Position numbers and translations under genes: made by a program. The notes beneath the pieces are model-generated. The model saw only the letters and a program-made list of their open reading frames with translations, searched no databases and was not told the DNA's origin. 52,495 nt of DNA from Sphingobacteriales bacterium (GTDB lineage: Bacteria > Bacteroidota > Bacteroidia > Chitinophagales > Chitinophagaceae). How positions within the stretch are numbered: the stretch's first letter is position 1; every line of letters begins with the position of its first letter. The DNA lies in contig OMJB01000014.1 in NCBI GenBank assembly GCA_900299255.1, positions 1-52,495 on the forward strand. The letters run 5' to 3'. Below, one piece after another: positions 1-10,161 of the stretch.

Positions 1-780
1 ATGCAGGCCAATCTTTGAAAAATTAAGTTTATCGCCAATACGTATCCAAGGAGCGTCAGCTATTTTGTTTTCGGTGAAGTGGTAATCGTCGGCTGCCAGG
101 TAAATTGTGGAGTATTTTCCTAAGAAAGCTTCTGCTTTTAAAGTTTAAATAACAGCAGCAAGTGGCTGATAATCTGTTAAATATGCACCTTGTTAAGAAA
201 CCAGTGGCGAACATGCAAATTCAATCTGGTCGTTCAATTCTTCAGATTCGGTATTGCCAAACTCCTCGTTCAGGTTCTTGCGCATATAGGCTGCAGCCTG
301 CCTGAAATCACCTTTGTAGTAGTTCATTCTGGCCCTGAGCAAAGCCATATTCGGATAGTCTTTACCCTCCAATTCCATTTCGCTCAGTATCTTTTCGGCC
401 TGGCTGAATTTGCCCATATCGAGCAGAGAGTGCGTATAGTTGAGCCTGAGGTTGTCGTTTTTAGGGTCCAGCTTGAGGGCCTGATTGTAAGCAGCATCAG
501 ACTGTTTGTTCCTGCTTTGCCATAGGCGCACCTGCCCAAGTTTCCAGGGAGCATTTATATCTTTGGGGTGATTCTTTTGATACGACTTGTACAGTTTTAC
601 GGCCTTTTTGTACTTGTTCCGGGCTATAAACTGATCGGCGAGTTTAAAGGTATCTACAGCAGTACCCTTTCCACCTTTCTGCTGAGCGACCGATGGAAAT
701 ACCGGCAGCACAAGCAACAAAAGCACAGAAAATACTGTTATTTTACTGCAAATAGCACCTTTTAAGTTGTTGTTTACCAT
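1..780 (-). pseudogene. TPR + outer-membrane beta-barrel protein (YaiO-like), interrupted by two in-frame TAA codons; 3' end beyond window
   Basis: The open part (780 down to 193) encodes 195 residues: a signal peptide (hydrophobic stretch about residues 14-33, ending SVAQQ), then TPR-type helices (for example AAYNQALKLDPKNDNLRLNY and the following LLDMGKFSQAEKIL). The frame stops at a TAA at 193-195. Without any frame change it continues for 15 codons (QGAYLTDYQPLAAVI), meets a second TAA at 145-147, then stays open for 48 codons to the window edge, reading for example GKYSTIYLAADDYHFTEN and APWIRIGDKLNFSKIGL. That tail looks like the alternating strands of the beta-barrel which follows TPRs in YaiO-like Bacteroidota proteins. 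I infer one gene of roughly 400 codons broken by two nonsense codons. The family name is an inference from architecture; that coding sequence continues past the stops is the firmer claim. Confidence 0.6.
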
Positions 781-796
781 ATAGTTGTAACTATAT
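779..796. promoter_or_regulatory. Perfect inverted repeat overlapping the start codon of the TPR/barrel gene
   Basis: ATATAGTT-GT-AACTATAT is a perfect 8+8 bp palindrome. The ATG of the minus-strand gene (778-780) overlaps its end. It could be a repressor operator or a 5'-UTR hairpin that hides the start codon. No regulator is identified. A second short palindrome, AAAACCGGTTTT, lies upstream at 843-854. Confidence 0.35.
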
Positions 797-1010
797 CCGA
801 TTTTTTACTGCCTTTCACTGAATCCTGTTGCAATTCTTTGAAAAAACCGGTTTTAAAACATGAACAAATAAGTTAAGTAAGTTGGCCTACCGGGCATACC
901 CGGCAATTGTGAGGTTCTAAGATACAAAAAATCCGGAAAATGTGCATAGTGTGTGGATAATGCAAACGGATTGTTTCAGTACTACTCTTGCGGCTTAGTT
1001 GCTGTAAAAC

Positions 1011-1039
1011 AACAAGCCTCCGGATTCCGGAGGCTTGTT
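1011..1039 (-). terminator. Rho-independent terminator after rplL
   Basis: Two perfect 14-nt complementary arms (AACAAGCCTCCGGA and its reverse complement) meet around a single central T. On the minus strand the hairpin follows the rplL stop by about 22 nt and runs into a T-rich stretch (TTGTTGTTTTAC). It closes the ribosomal protein operon, so no rpoBC read-through is expected. Confidence 0.85.
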
Positions 1040-1061
1040 ATAATTGTATTGTAAACCGTTA

Positions 1062-1436
1062 TTAAGCGATTTCAACTTCAGCACCAGCTTCTTTCAGTTT
1101 AGCTGCGATATCTTCAGCTTCACCTTTGCTAACGCCTTCTTTAACTGGTTTTGGAGCGCCATCTACCAGTTCTTTAGCTTCTTTCAGGCCAAGTCCGGTA
1201 AGATCTTTTACAGTCTTAACAACGTTCAGCTTAGAAGCACCTGCATTCTTAAGTATAACGTTGAAAGATGTTTTCTCAACTGCAGCTGCTGCAGCTTCGC
1301 CACCACCTGCTGCTGCTACTACTGTAGCTGCTGCTGGTTCTATACCATAATCTGATTTTAAAATGTTTGCCAGTTCCTGTACGTCTTTTACAGTAAGTGC
1401 AACGAGTTGTTCAGCTAATGCTTTTATGTCTGCCAT
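1062..1436 (-). CDS. rplL: 50S ribosomal protein L7/L12
   Basis: This 124-residue acidic protein forms the multimeric ribosomal stalk that recruits and stimulates translation factors. The N-terminal dimerisation helix ([20 protein letters not shown]) is followed by an Ala/Gly-rich hinge at about residues 36-53. The C-terminal domain carries the family signature [20 protein letters not shown] and ends in VEIA. Length and start match the family exactly. It is the last gene of rplK-rplA-rplJ-rplL and is followed by a strong hairpin terminator. A 145-nt A/T-rich gap separates it from rplJ. There is no rpoB after it, unlike the usual bacterial order. Confidence 0.98.
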   Translation of the reverse strand: MADIKALAEQLVALTVKDVQELANILKSDYGIEPAAATVVAAAGGGEAAAAAVEKTSFNVILKNAGASKLNVVKTVKDLTGLGLKEAKELVDGAPKPVKEGVSKGEAEDIAAKLKEAGAEVEIA

Positions 1437-1581
1437 TGTATGTTTTTTTTGTACTGTGTTTAAAAATTGTTTGTAAATTATAGTTGGTCTTGGAAGCCTT
1501 TTTTAATGTGGCAATATGATAATTTATCAATGTGCCAGGGCACGATGTTAATTCGCATTGCCGGGTTGGCAAATTGCCGTA

Positions 1582-2106
1582 TTATTCTGCCACCGCAGTT
1601 TCTGCACCAGCTTTTGATTCGTGGTGATGCAAAAGAGCAGCAAGTACTCTCTTAGCAGGTGACTGCAGCAATCCGATAACTTCGCCGATAAGCTCGTTCT
1701 TCGTCTTGATCTTGGTAAGATTTACCAGTTCGTTATCGCCTGTAAATACGTCGTCGCCTATCAGCGCTGCTTTCAGAATTGGTCTTTCTTTTGCAGCAGG
1801 ATCTTTGCGGAAAGAAGTAAGAATCATTGCTGGTTCTTTCGGAGAATCCGAGAACATCAATGCTGTTACACCATGCAGTGATGCATAGATATCGGCATAT
1901 TTATTGTCGTTAAAGCTTTCGAGGGCTTTTTTAACAAGTGTATTCTTAGCCACTTTCAGCTCTACATTCTTTTCAAAACAAAGTCTGCGGAGCTTGCTCA
2001 CCTGTTCTACCGTAAGAGATTCGGTATTGGTGATGTAAAAATTGCTGTACTGAGAAAATTTTGACTTCAGTACTTCTATTGCTTCATTTTTTTGAGCAGG
2101 TGTCAT
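1582..2106 (-). CDS. rplJ: 50S ribosomal protein L10
   Basis: This 174-residue protein is the stalk base that binds 23S rRNA and anchors L7/L12 dimers. The N-terminal globular domain contains LRRLCFEKNVELKVAKNTLV, typical of bacterial L10. The C-terminal helix (AKRVLAALLHHHES) is the docking site for L7/L12 N-termini. The start MTPAQKNEAIE fits Bacteroidota L10. It lies between rplA and rplL on the minus strand. The 146 nt upstream contain a G/C-rich island where an autoregulatory L10 leader could fold, but I did not verify the family's secondary structure there. Confidence 0.97.
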   Translation of the reverse strand: MTPAQKNEAIEVLKSKFSQYSNFYITNTESLTVEQVSKLRRLCFEKNVELKVAKNTLVKKALESFNDNKYADIYASLHGVTALMFSDSPKEPAMILTSFRKDPAAKERPILKAALIGDDVFTGDNELVNLTKIKTKNELIGEVIGLLQSPAKRVLAALLHHHESKAGAETAVAE

Positions 2107-2252
2107 GTTGTTAATTTGAAAAATTGAAAATTTGGCAATGTGAAAATGATATCAGTTTAATGCATCATTTTTACCCTTATCTTCAAAATGTTATCAATTT
2201 TTTTTCGTTTCAGTTACTGCGAAGCCGCACCGGGCAAATCTTCACAATAAAA
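2107..2252 (-). promoter_or_regulatory. rplA-rplJ intergenic region, possible L10 leader
   Basis: This 146-nt spacer is mostly A/T but holds a compact G/C-rich stretch on the minus strand around 2215-2240 (GCCCGGTGCGGCTTCGCAGT) that can fold locally. In many bacteria the mRNA ahead of rplJ binds the L10-L12 complex for feedback control. Position and composition fit, but I cannot confirm the conserved kink-turn elements, so this is only a candidate. Confidence 0.25.
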
Positions 2253-2942
2253 TTATCCTACAGACTTGGTATCAATAGCCAAACCCGGGCTCATGGTTGT
2301 AGCCATGCTGATTCCTTTCAGGTAATGGCCTTTAGCAGTAGCCGGCTTCATACGCACCAGGGTATTGATCAGTTCCTGAGCATTTTCAGCTATTTTGTTT
2401 GGTTCGAAAGAAATACGGCCGATTGAGGCGTGGATGATACCAGCCTTGTCAATCTTGAACGCAATCTTACCACCTTTCACCTCATTTACAGCGTTTGCAA
2501 CATCGTTAGTTACAGTACCTGTTTTAGGGTTTGGCATCAGGTTACGTGGGCCCAGTATTTTACCCAGTTTACCAATTTTAGGCATTACAGATGGCGTTGC
2601 AACAACTACGTCAACATCTGTCCAGCCACTTTCTATTTTCTGAACGTATTCGTCCAGGCCTACGAAGTCAGCGCCTGCTGCTTTTGCTTCTGCCTCTTTA
2701 TCGGGAGTACAAAGCACAAGCACACGCTTGGTTTTACCGGTACCGTGAGGAAGCGTCACAGTTCCACGGATAGCCTGATCGGCTTTTTTAGGATCTACAC
2801 CAAGGCGGATATGAACATCCACCGAGCTGTCGAATTTTGTGAGGTTCACTGATTTTACTACAGCGGCGGCCTCAGTCAGCGTATATTGCTTATTTTTATC
2901 AAGTTTAGCTTCTACAGCTTTTCTTTTTTTGGAGATTGCCAT
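2253..2942 (-). CDS. rplA: 50S ribosomal protein L1
   Basis: This 229-residue protein binds 23S rRNA at the L1 stalk, helps release the E-site tRNA, and represses its own operon in many bacteria. Recognisable L1 segments are [33 protein letters not shown] and [20 protein letters not shown]. The chosen start is the ATG at 2942 (MAISKKRK). A TTG two codons upstream would extend it to 231 residues but lacks support. It lies 69 nt after rplK and 146 nt before rplJ, all co-directional. No key region is missing. Confidence 0.97.
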   Translation of the reverse strand: MAISKKRKAVEAKLDKNKQYTLTEAAAVVKSVNLTKFDSSVDVHIRLGVDPKKADQAIRGTVTLPHGTGKTKRVLVLCTPDKEAEAKAAGADFVGLDEYVQKIESGWTDVDVVVATPSVMPKIGKLGKILGPRNLMPNPKTGTVTNDVANAVNEVKGGKIAFKIDKAGIIHASIGRISFEPNKIAENAQELINTLVRMKPATAKGHYLKGISMATTMSPGLAIDTKSVG

Positions 2943-3011
2943 TATCAAAATTTTAATAAGGTAATTAAATTTCCCGCACTATAAAATGCGTGAGTTACTA
3001 ACCGTTTACAA

Positions 3012-3452
3012 TTATGCAAAAGGAGATTTTCCTTCAACAGTGAAGCCCATGCTGCGTGCAGTACCAGCTACCATTCTCATGGCGCTTTCCAGTGTAAAGC
3101 AGTTAAGGTCAGGCATTTTGTCTTTTGCAATTATTTCTACCTGCTCCCAGGTTACCTTGCCCACTTTCTGGCGGTTAGGTTCTTTAGAGCCTTTAGGCTG
3201 TTTTGCCAGTTCCATTAACTGAACTGCAGCCGGTGGAGTTTTGATAACGAAATCGAAACTCTTGTCTGTGTAAACGGTAAGTGTTACGGGAAGTACCTTG
3301 CCTATTTTGTCCTGAGTGCGCGCATTGAACTGCTTGCAGAACTCCATGATGTTGACGCCTTTAGAGCCAAGCGCCGGGCCGATTGGCGGAGCCGGATTGG
3401 CCTGGCCGCCTTTTACCTGCAGCTTCACAAAGCCGCTGATTTCTTTAGCCAT
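3012..3452 (-). CDS. rplK: 50S ribosomal protein L11
   Basis: This 146-residue protein binds the GTPase-associated region of 23S rRNA. Diagnostic segments are [20 protein letters not shown] and [19 protein letters not shown] in the N-terminal domain, and [12 protein letters not shown] in the rRNA-binding C-terminal domain. It is the first gene of the L11-L1-L10-L12 operon. The ATG is preceded by an A-rich leader with no Shine-Dalgarno, as is normal in Bacteroidota. A -7 element lies about 95 nt upstream, and the gene diverges from the S9 peptidase. The usual upstream neighbours secE and nusG are absent. Confidence 0.98.
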   Translation of the reverse strand: MAKEISGFVKLQVKGGQANPAPPIGPALGSKGVNIMEFCKQFNARTQDKIGKVLPVTLTVYTDKSFDFVIKTPPAAVQLMELAKQPKGSKEPNRQKVGKVTWEQVEIIAKDKMPDLNCFTLESAMRMVAGTARSMGFTVEGKSPFA

Positions 3453-3547
3453 TTAGTTTTTTTTTGGTGTTAACGAATGTTCTCCGCCGGGGCGGGTACT
3501 GTATTCTTCCAATGCCTTATTAAAGAGCAATATTGAATATTGGAGTG

Positions 3548-3555
3548 CAAAGGTA
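3548..3555 (-). promoter_or_regulatory. -7 promoter element for the rplKAJL operon
   Basis: TACCTTTG on the minus strand matches the Bacteroidota consensus TAnnTTTG exactly. It implies an rplK leader of roughly 90 nt, long enough for r-protein feedback. The identical 8-mer precedes ndk at 12053-12060. I see no good -33 element. Confidence 0.5.
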
Positions 3556-3774
3556 AGGGAAAAGAAATTAAAAATAAAAAATTAGAAAAGAAAAAGTTGA
3601 GAATTATTGCTATTTCTTTCAAAATGGGTATTAAAATTTCTCTGCGCAAGCTGCGCCCAAATCCTCGCCTGCGCACATGGCTGGGCTTGGAGAGACACTG
3701 CCGCGACGCAAAATGTTAAATGTTGACTTAGATTTCACTCTAAAAGTTGTAAAAAACAAACCCACTATAATTAT

Positions 3775-3782
3775 TACTTTTG
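3775..3782 (+). promoter_or_regulatory. -7 promoter element for the S9 peptidase gene
   Basis: TACTTTTG matches TAnnTTTG and lies 17 nt before the chosen ATG at 3800, which supports that start over the longer upstream frame. The extended 9-mer TTACTTTTG recurs ahead of nrnA and the E1 gene. Confidence 0.6.
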
Positions 3783-3799
3783 GGACATCAATTTTCTAT

Positions 3800-5874
<2,075 letters not shown>

Positions 5875-5964
5875 AAGAAAGGGATAAATAATTTGTTTAA
5901 GAGGTAATATCCACAAAACCTCACTTAGATTCATAGAGAAATTTTAGAATAGTTTGACTGAATA

Positions 5965-5998
5965 TAGAAAGCCATTGAATTTCTTCAATGGCTTTCTA
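5965..5998. terminator. Bidirectional hairpin terminator
   Basis: Perfect 15-bp arms (TAGAAAGCCATTGAA and its reverse complement) enclose a 4-nt loop. It lies between the converging S9 peptidase (plus) and the VOC/SGNH/DUF885 operon (minus), and is well placed to stop transcription from both sides. Confidence 0.75.
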
Positions 5999-6038
5999 GT
6001 ATAATACAACAGTCATCGTTGCTGTAAAATATCAGGTT

Positions 6039-6410
6039 CTACAACCTAAAGTGTGGATTGCAAATAACCCCAAATGCATTGCCCCATGGGTCTTTTACTG
6101 TAGCCACTACAATACCTTATCCCACATCCATTGGTTGTTCTAAAGGTGCAGCGCCCAGTTTTATCAGTTCGTCGAAGGCATCGGCAGCGTTGGCTACACC
6201 CCAATAAGCTACAGCATTGTCGGTTTTAACAGTAGCGGGCATGCCATCGGGCTGCAGGCCCAGCTCATAGCCGGCTACATTGAAGCCTACATAAAAAGGC
6301 TGATCGAAATAAGGAGCAACTCCAAGTGCTTTAGTATACCATTGTTTGGCGGCTTCTAAATCAGGTACTTTGTAACCGACCGTTCTAAGTCCTTGAAATG
6401 TAGTTTTCAT
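6039..6410 (-). pseudogene. VOC (glyoxalase/bleomycin-resistance) family protein interrupted by an in-frame TAA
   Basis: The reading from ATG at 6410 gives 97 residues of a vicinal oxygen chelate fold (VGYKVPDLEAAKQWYTKALG, FVAGYELGL-type strands), then a TAA at 6117-6119. In the same frame 25 further codons follow (GIVVATVKDPWGNAFGVICN ending PHFRL) before a TAG at 6039. KDPWGNxFG is the classic last strand of VOC proteins and completes a normal ~123-residue protein. A single substitution of a Glu, Gln or Lys codon would create the TAA. The gene is the last of a minus-strand set with the SGNH hydrolase (16-nt gap) and DUF885 protein. Without the last strand a truncated product would probably not fold properly. 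Substrate unknown. Confidence 0.8.
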
Positions 6411-6426
6411 AGCTTATCTTAAATGA

Positions 6427-7689
6427 TTAATATACCACCAGCTTGCCAATAGATACTGAACTCCTGTCCGCCGGGAAGGCTTTGTAATGATAGAAGCCCG
6501 GCACAAACTGATCAATAATATTTGCACCAGTCAAAGTATACTTCCTGACCATTGTTCCGTTTAGGTCATATACTTCCATGAAGTCTAATCGGCTGCCGGC
6601 AGGAATTGAAAAAGAAATATTTCCATTGCCCAACTGTGTAACAGCAACACTGTTTTGTGTGACCGGATCTGCTACCGCCGTTACACCTATATGAAGTGTA
6701 TCTGTAAACGTTTCTGAAAAGCAGTTGGTATGCACGGTATGCGATACCACGTAAGTTCCGTTTGACACATAGTGATGAACAGGGTTTGATGCCGTATCGG
6801 TTCCTCCGTCACCAAAAGTCCAGTAGCTGCCGGCCGGTGTGGTGGAGTGTCCAGTAAAAGTTACAGTAGTACCGGCGGCAGCAAATGAAAAGCCAGCATA
6901 CGGATAGTGGCCATGTTGCTGCCACTGGCTTAGGCTGTCAAACACTACCCTGTCGGCCACCTGCTGTAGTGTACCCGCCACTGTTGCCGAGAGACCGTCG
7001 GTGTAAGTGCAGCCAAGCGTCTTTTTATGAAAAATGGAACCATACATTACACTGGCTTCGAGGTACGATCCTGGAACAACCGGGTGTGAACTGTCGGTCA
7101 TATACAGCCAGATAGAAGGAATGCTGTCCATAACTTTTTTCCAGGCCATGCCTACCGGCGCCACTACCGCATGATTGTCAAGCGCCATCTGCAGGTAACT
7201 CTCTCTCAGCCTCATCTGCATACCCGTATATGTGCAGATAACCAGATAAAATGCGCAATTGGAAGGGTCACCATTGGCGTGCCCCCAGGTCATCAGGAAC
7301 ATGGTTTGGGTGCAACTGTCGTTGGCGTGGATCATGCTATCCAGGCGGTGTGCATAGGGGTATACTTCGGTATCAACCTCAGCCGGCGGAAAAGAAGGCA
7401 ACTGGCTTTGTTCCTGCAATACAACAACATCCCATTGCTGTGCAAAAATTTTGGCAATAGTAGCCGCATAAGTGCTGTGCATGGCAAGTGTATATCCACC
7501 CGGATCAGACTCGTCATAGATAAGAGTATCGCCTTTTGCAAGTGCAACGTTCTGCAATATCAGGGGCATATTGTTTACGTAGGTATAGCTATTGCCTATA
7601 AACAATACCCGGCGTGTAGCGGCATGCAAAGTAGCACTACTGAACATTATTACAAACAGCAATAGGCCAAAAAGTGATTTTCTTTTCAT
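6427..7689 (-). CDS. SGNH/GDSL-type hydrolase with PKD domain and T9SS type A sorting domain
   Basis: This 420-residue secreted protein starts with a signal peptide (about residues 1-23, ending LHAAT). The SGNH fold follows: FIGNSYTYVNNMP is the nucleophile block and MTDSSHPVVPGSYLEA carries the Asp-x-x-His block. Esterase or carbohydrate deacetylase activity is likely but the substrate is unknown. A PKD domain (YWTFGDGGTDTASNPVHHYV) occupies about residues 270-340. The end (MEVYDLNGTMVRKYTL to GKLVVY) is a T9SS type A sorting domain, so the enzyme should be exported through the outer membrane and anchored or released. It begins 11 nt after the DUF885 gene and is probably co-transcribed with it. 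Confidence 0.85.
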   Translation of the reverse strand: MKRKSLFGLLLFVIMFSSATLHAATRRVLFIGNSYTYVNNMPLILQNVALAKGDTLIYDESDPGGYTLAMHSTYAATIAKIFAQQWDVVVLQEQSQLPSFPPAEVDTEVYPYAHRLDSMIHANDSCTQTMFLMTWGHANGDPSNCAFYLVICTYTGMQMRLRESYLQMALDNHAVVAPVGMAWKKVMDSIPSIWLYMTDSSHPVVPGSYLEASVMYGSIFHKKTLGCTYTDGLSATVAGTLQQVADRVVFDSLSQWQQHGHYPYAGFSFAAAGTTVTFTGHSTTPAGSYWTFGDGGTDTASNPVHHYVSNGTYVVSHTVHTNCFSETFTDTLHIGVTAVADPVTQNSVAVTQLGNGNISFSIPAGSRLDFMEVYDLNGTMVRKYTLTGANIIDQFVPGFYHYKAFPADRSSVSIGKLVVY

Positions 7690-7700
7690 AGTGGAAGTGG

Positions 7701-9509
7701 TTAGTTATTCATCATTACCTTGATGTATTTGACAGGGGCACTGCCAAAACTCAGGAATTTCTCATGAAATTTCTTCAGGCTGAATTTGTTACCCACCTTT
7801 TTCTTTACTTCTTCCCGCAGATTATAAATCTCGGTATACCCGGTGAAATAACAGCACAGTTGCACCTGGGTAACAGATACCCTTCTCCATTTACCTTCGG
7901 CTTCAGCTTTCTGCTGAAATGCCTCGTCCATAAGCAGGTGCATGGCGGCATCTTTAGACATATCTTTTGTATGGACGCTGTAGTCGAGAATGGTATTGCA
8001 GGTACTGCGCAGGTTCCATTTGTAATACATCAGCCACATTTCGGGCGAAGCTTCTGTTGAGTTAACGCCCTTGTCGCCGTCATATCCGTTCTCCAGCATC
8101 ATCCGCTCTGCGTATACTGCCCAGCCTTCAATCATAGCGTTGTTGCCCAGTATAGATTTAATGATACTGGGCGACTGATTAGCATAAACAAGCTGTGTAT
8201 AATGGCCCGGTATTGCCTCATGAATATTGAGTATCTGGAGTATGTAGTGATTGTATTCGCGCAGATAGCTTTCCGCTTTCTCTTTTTCCCAACCAGCAAG
8301 GCTTCCCACATTGTAGTAGGTGTTGCCGTTTTTGTCATACGGCCCGGGCGCATTGATGGACGCTCCTGCCACACCAGCCATGTAATCCGGCTCTTTACGC
8401 ACCACCAGTGGCTTTGACGGGTCTATATAAATCAAATCTTTCTTTTTAATGAACGCAATCAGTTCCGGTATTTGCTTCTCAATTTCAGACTGAAACGAAC
8501 CTGGCTGAGTATGTTTTACAGACAAAGCATCTATCATAATTCTGATAGCCTGCAGTTTGTCTTCTGGCATTGTTTTGCTTTTCAGGTATTTCGGCCACAG
8601 CTTTTTGGTAATCTCAAACATCTTTTCGTGCAGTTCCAGCTTGTGTGTAACAGCAAAAGCATACACCTGATCTGCTGAATAACCGGACTGCAATTCCAGT
8701 TCAAATTTCCGCTGGTATAATCCCTTACCCAGCCTGAAACTGCGCGGATATGCATTATTCAGATTTTTGAGCCAGTCGGCAAAACCCTTTATTGCGGCAA
8801 TAGTTGTTTTTGCACGCTCACGTATTTTACCTTTCATTGCGTCATCCAGCCCCGACTTTGTAAGCGCCTCTTCAAGGTCTTTCTCAAAAACCGATACGCC
8901 ACCTAGATTTTGCTCAATTGCCAGTTCAGTATGCTCCTTGGTAGGGTTCACGATATTGTTCTTAGCCGCCTCGTAGTAAGCAGGTACCGCGCCCATTTTT
9001 TCATAGAAATTTGTCAGGCGGGTATCCAGCTTATCGTATTCATTAGCCAGCATGTCTGCAAAGCCGCCCGAAACATTATAACCCGATGGATCCCATTCAA
9101 AAGCCCTTTGTTCGTTTATCCCCCACTCAATATATTTAAGCTGGTTATCAATAAGAAAATAATCGGTCTTATTAGCGTCAGACAGGTCACTGATCTTGAA
9201 ACTGTGAAGCGAATCAGCCTGGGCTTTACAGAACGCTAGTTCCCTGTCGCGGGATTTTGCATCAGGTATTCCCAGCTTATTATCGTACTTATGGTAACCA
9301 ACCGAACTCGCCCAGGCCGGGTATAATGCCCAAAGATCTTCGATAAAATGCTCTTTGTAAGAATTAAACCTTTCGTCAAACGCTGGCATATCAATATGCA
9401 CTTTTCCTATTGTTGCGGTATGCGGCTCATGTTTTTCGCTCTGGGCTTTTAGTTTACTCATTCCACATAGTATTGAAAAGCAGATACAGGAAAGTATGTA
9501 TTTTTTCAT
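7701..9509 (-). CDS. DUF885 family protein (putative zinc metallopeptidase), exported
   Basis: This 602-residue protein belongs to the DUF885 family, which carries an HExxxGH metal motif, here NIHEAIPGHYTQLVYANQSP, followed by GWAVYAERMMLENGYD. A signal peptide (MKKYILSCICFSILCGMSKL, then KAQ) supports the ATG at 9509; the frame is open to 9590 but lacks conserved sequence there. The -7 element at 9524-9531 lies 14 nt upstream, confirming the start. DUF885 proteins are thought to be periplasmic peptidases, but substrates are largely undefined. It heads a minus-strand transcript with the SGNH hydrolase and the VOC gene, and diverges from the gene at 9605. Confidence 0.88.
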   Translation of the reverse strand: MKKYILSCICFSILCGMSKLKAQSEKHEPHTATIGKVHIDMPAFDERFNSYKEHFIEDLWALYPAWASSVGYHKYDNKLGIPDAKSRDRELAFCKAQADSLHSFKISDLSDANKTDYFLIDNQLKYIEWGINEQRAFEWDPSGYNVSGGFADMLANEYDKLDTRLTNFYEKMGAVPAYYEAAKNNIVNPTKEHTELAIEQNLGGVSVFEKDLEEALTKSGLDDAMKGKIRERAKTTIAAIKGFADWLKNLNNAYPRSFRLGKGLYQRKFELELQSGYSADQVYAFAVTHKLELHEKMFEITKKLWPKYLKSKTMPEDKLQAIRIMIDALSVKHTQPGSFQSEIEKQIPELIAFIKKKDLIYIDPSKPLVVRKEPDYMAGVAGASINAPGPYDKNGNTYYNVGSLAGWEKEKAESYLREYNHYILQILNIHEAIPGHYTQLVYANQSPSIIKSILGNNAMIEGWAVYAERMMLENGYDGDKGVNSTEASPEMWLMYYKWNLRSTCNTILDYSVHTKDMSKDAAMHLLMDEAFQQKAEAEGKWRRVSVTQVQLCCYFTGYTEIYNLREEVKKKVGNKFSLKKFHEKFLSFGSAPVKYIKVMMNN

Positions 9510-9523
9510 AAGTAAATTTGTTG

Positions 9524-9531
9524 CAAACTTA
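9524..9531 (-). promoter_or_regulatory. -7 promoter element for the DUF885-SGNH-VOC transcript
   Basis: TAAGTTTG on the minus strand fits TAnnTTTG and lies 14 nt from the ATG at 9509. Confidence 0.5.
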
Positions 9532-9567
9532 AGGCTTGTAACGGCATTTTGGTACCCCGCACTGTGG

Positions 9568-9575
9568 TATATTTG
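9568..9575 (+). promoter_or_regulatory. -7 promoter element for the gene at 9605
   Basis: TATATTTG fits TAnnTTTG. A TTTG at 9548-9551, 16 bp upstream, may be the -33 element. With the element at 9524 it forms a compact divergent promoter. Confidence 0.5.
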
Positions 9576-9604
9576 TAAGTACACTAACACCCACCAATAA
9601 TATT

Positions 9605-10024
9605 ATGGCAAAATCGAAAGTTACAGGAAACGGCACAAAAGAAAGCCCATGGCAATTGCTTACCCCACCGGGTACATCCGCGTATACAATGTACCGCGAC
9701 GAAACACTGGACCCTCCGGCACTGGTTTGTACTGTAGGCACTACAGTGCTGAGATATGACCTGCGTTGCATTAATGATCTGCACCAGATGCTAAAAAAAC
9801 ATGGCGACTGGATGTTGCTGGGCAGCGCAGATGAGCAAAAACCTGCTGCCGATGGCACAGTTGAAGCCTGGGCACGGTCGGCAGACAACCCCATTGGTGG
9901 CTGGTATGGCCTGAAGAAAGGCCTCAGGGGCAGGTTTGGAATGTATGTGCCGGGCGTACTGGAAGTGCTGGGGCTTGCAGAAGTAGAACACAACGCAAAA
10001 AACAACAGGATGAGGGCGCTGTAA
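9605..10024 (+). CDS. Conserved-looking hypothetical protein, 139 aa
   Basis: I do not recognise a named family with certainty. The protein is soluble, with no signal peptide or membrane segment. It opens with GNGTKESPWQLLTPPGTSAY and has a middle segment TTVLRYDLRCINDLHQMLKK, then LLGSADEQKPAADGTVEAWA and WYGLKKGLRGRFGMYVPGVL. The Trp/Gly/Pro-rich pattern suggests a small globular cytosolic protein. An exact -7 element 29 nt upstream and a normal A-rich leader support it as a real gene. It stands alone, divergent from the DUF885 gene. No function is proposed. Confidence 0.7.
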   Translation: MAKSKVTGNGTKESPWQLLTPPGTSAYTMYRDETLDPPALVCTVGTTVLRYDLRCINDLHQMLKKHGDWMLLGSADEQKPAADGTVEAWARSADNPIGGWYGLKKGLRGRFGMYVPGVLEVLGLAEVEHNAKNNRMRAL

Positions 10025-10161
10025 TAGATCGTACAGCTTAACTAACAGTCGAAGAATTGGCTACACCAAATTTGAGATGCTCTACAGGCATGATATTTGT
10101 ATGTAGTGGGTTCAGAAAGGATTGTGCAACGGATAACACTTTTTTATGGAGATCAGAAAAT

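Larger units (their letters stand above)
3453..3799. other. Divergent intergenic region between rplK and the S9 peptidase
   Basis: These 347 nt hold the two divergent promoters listed separately and an A/T-rich middle, with a short C/G-rich run near 3487-3497 inside the rplK leader. The frame upstream of the peptidase ATG is open back to 3677 but shows no conserved protein features, so I treat it as non-coding. I found no tRNA or other gene here. Confidence 0.6.

Noticed and set aside
3677-3799. 41-codon N-terminal extension of the S9 peptidase
   Set aside because: The promoter element lies inside it and the signal peptide begins at 3800.
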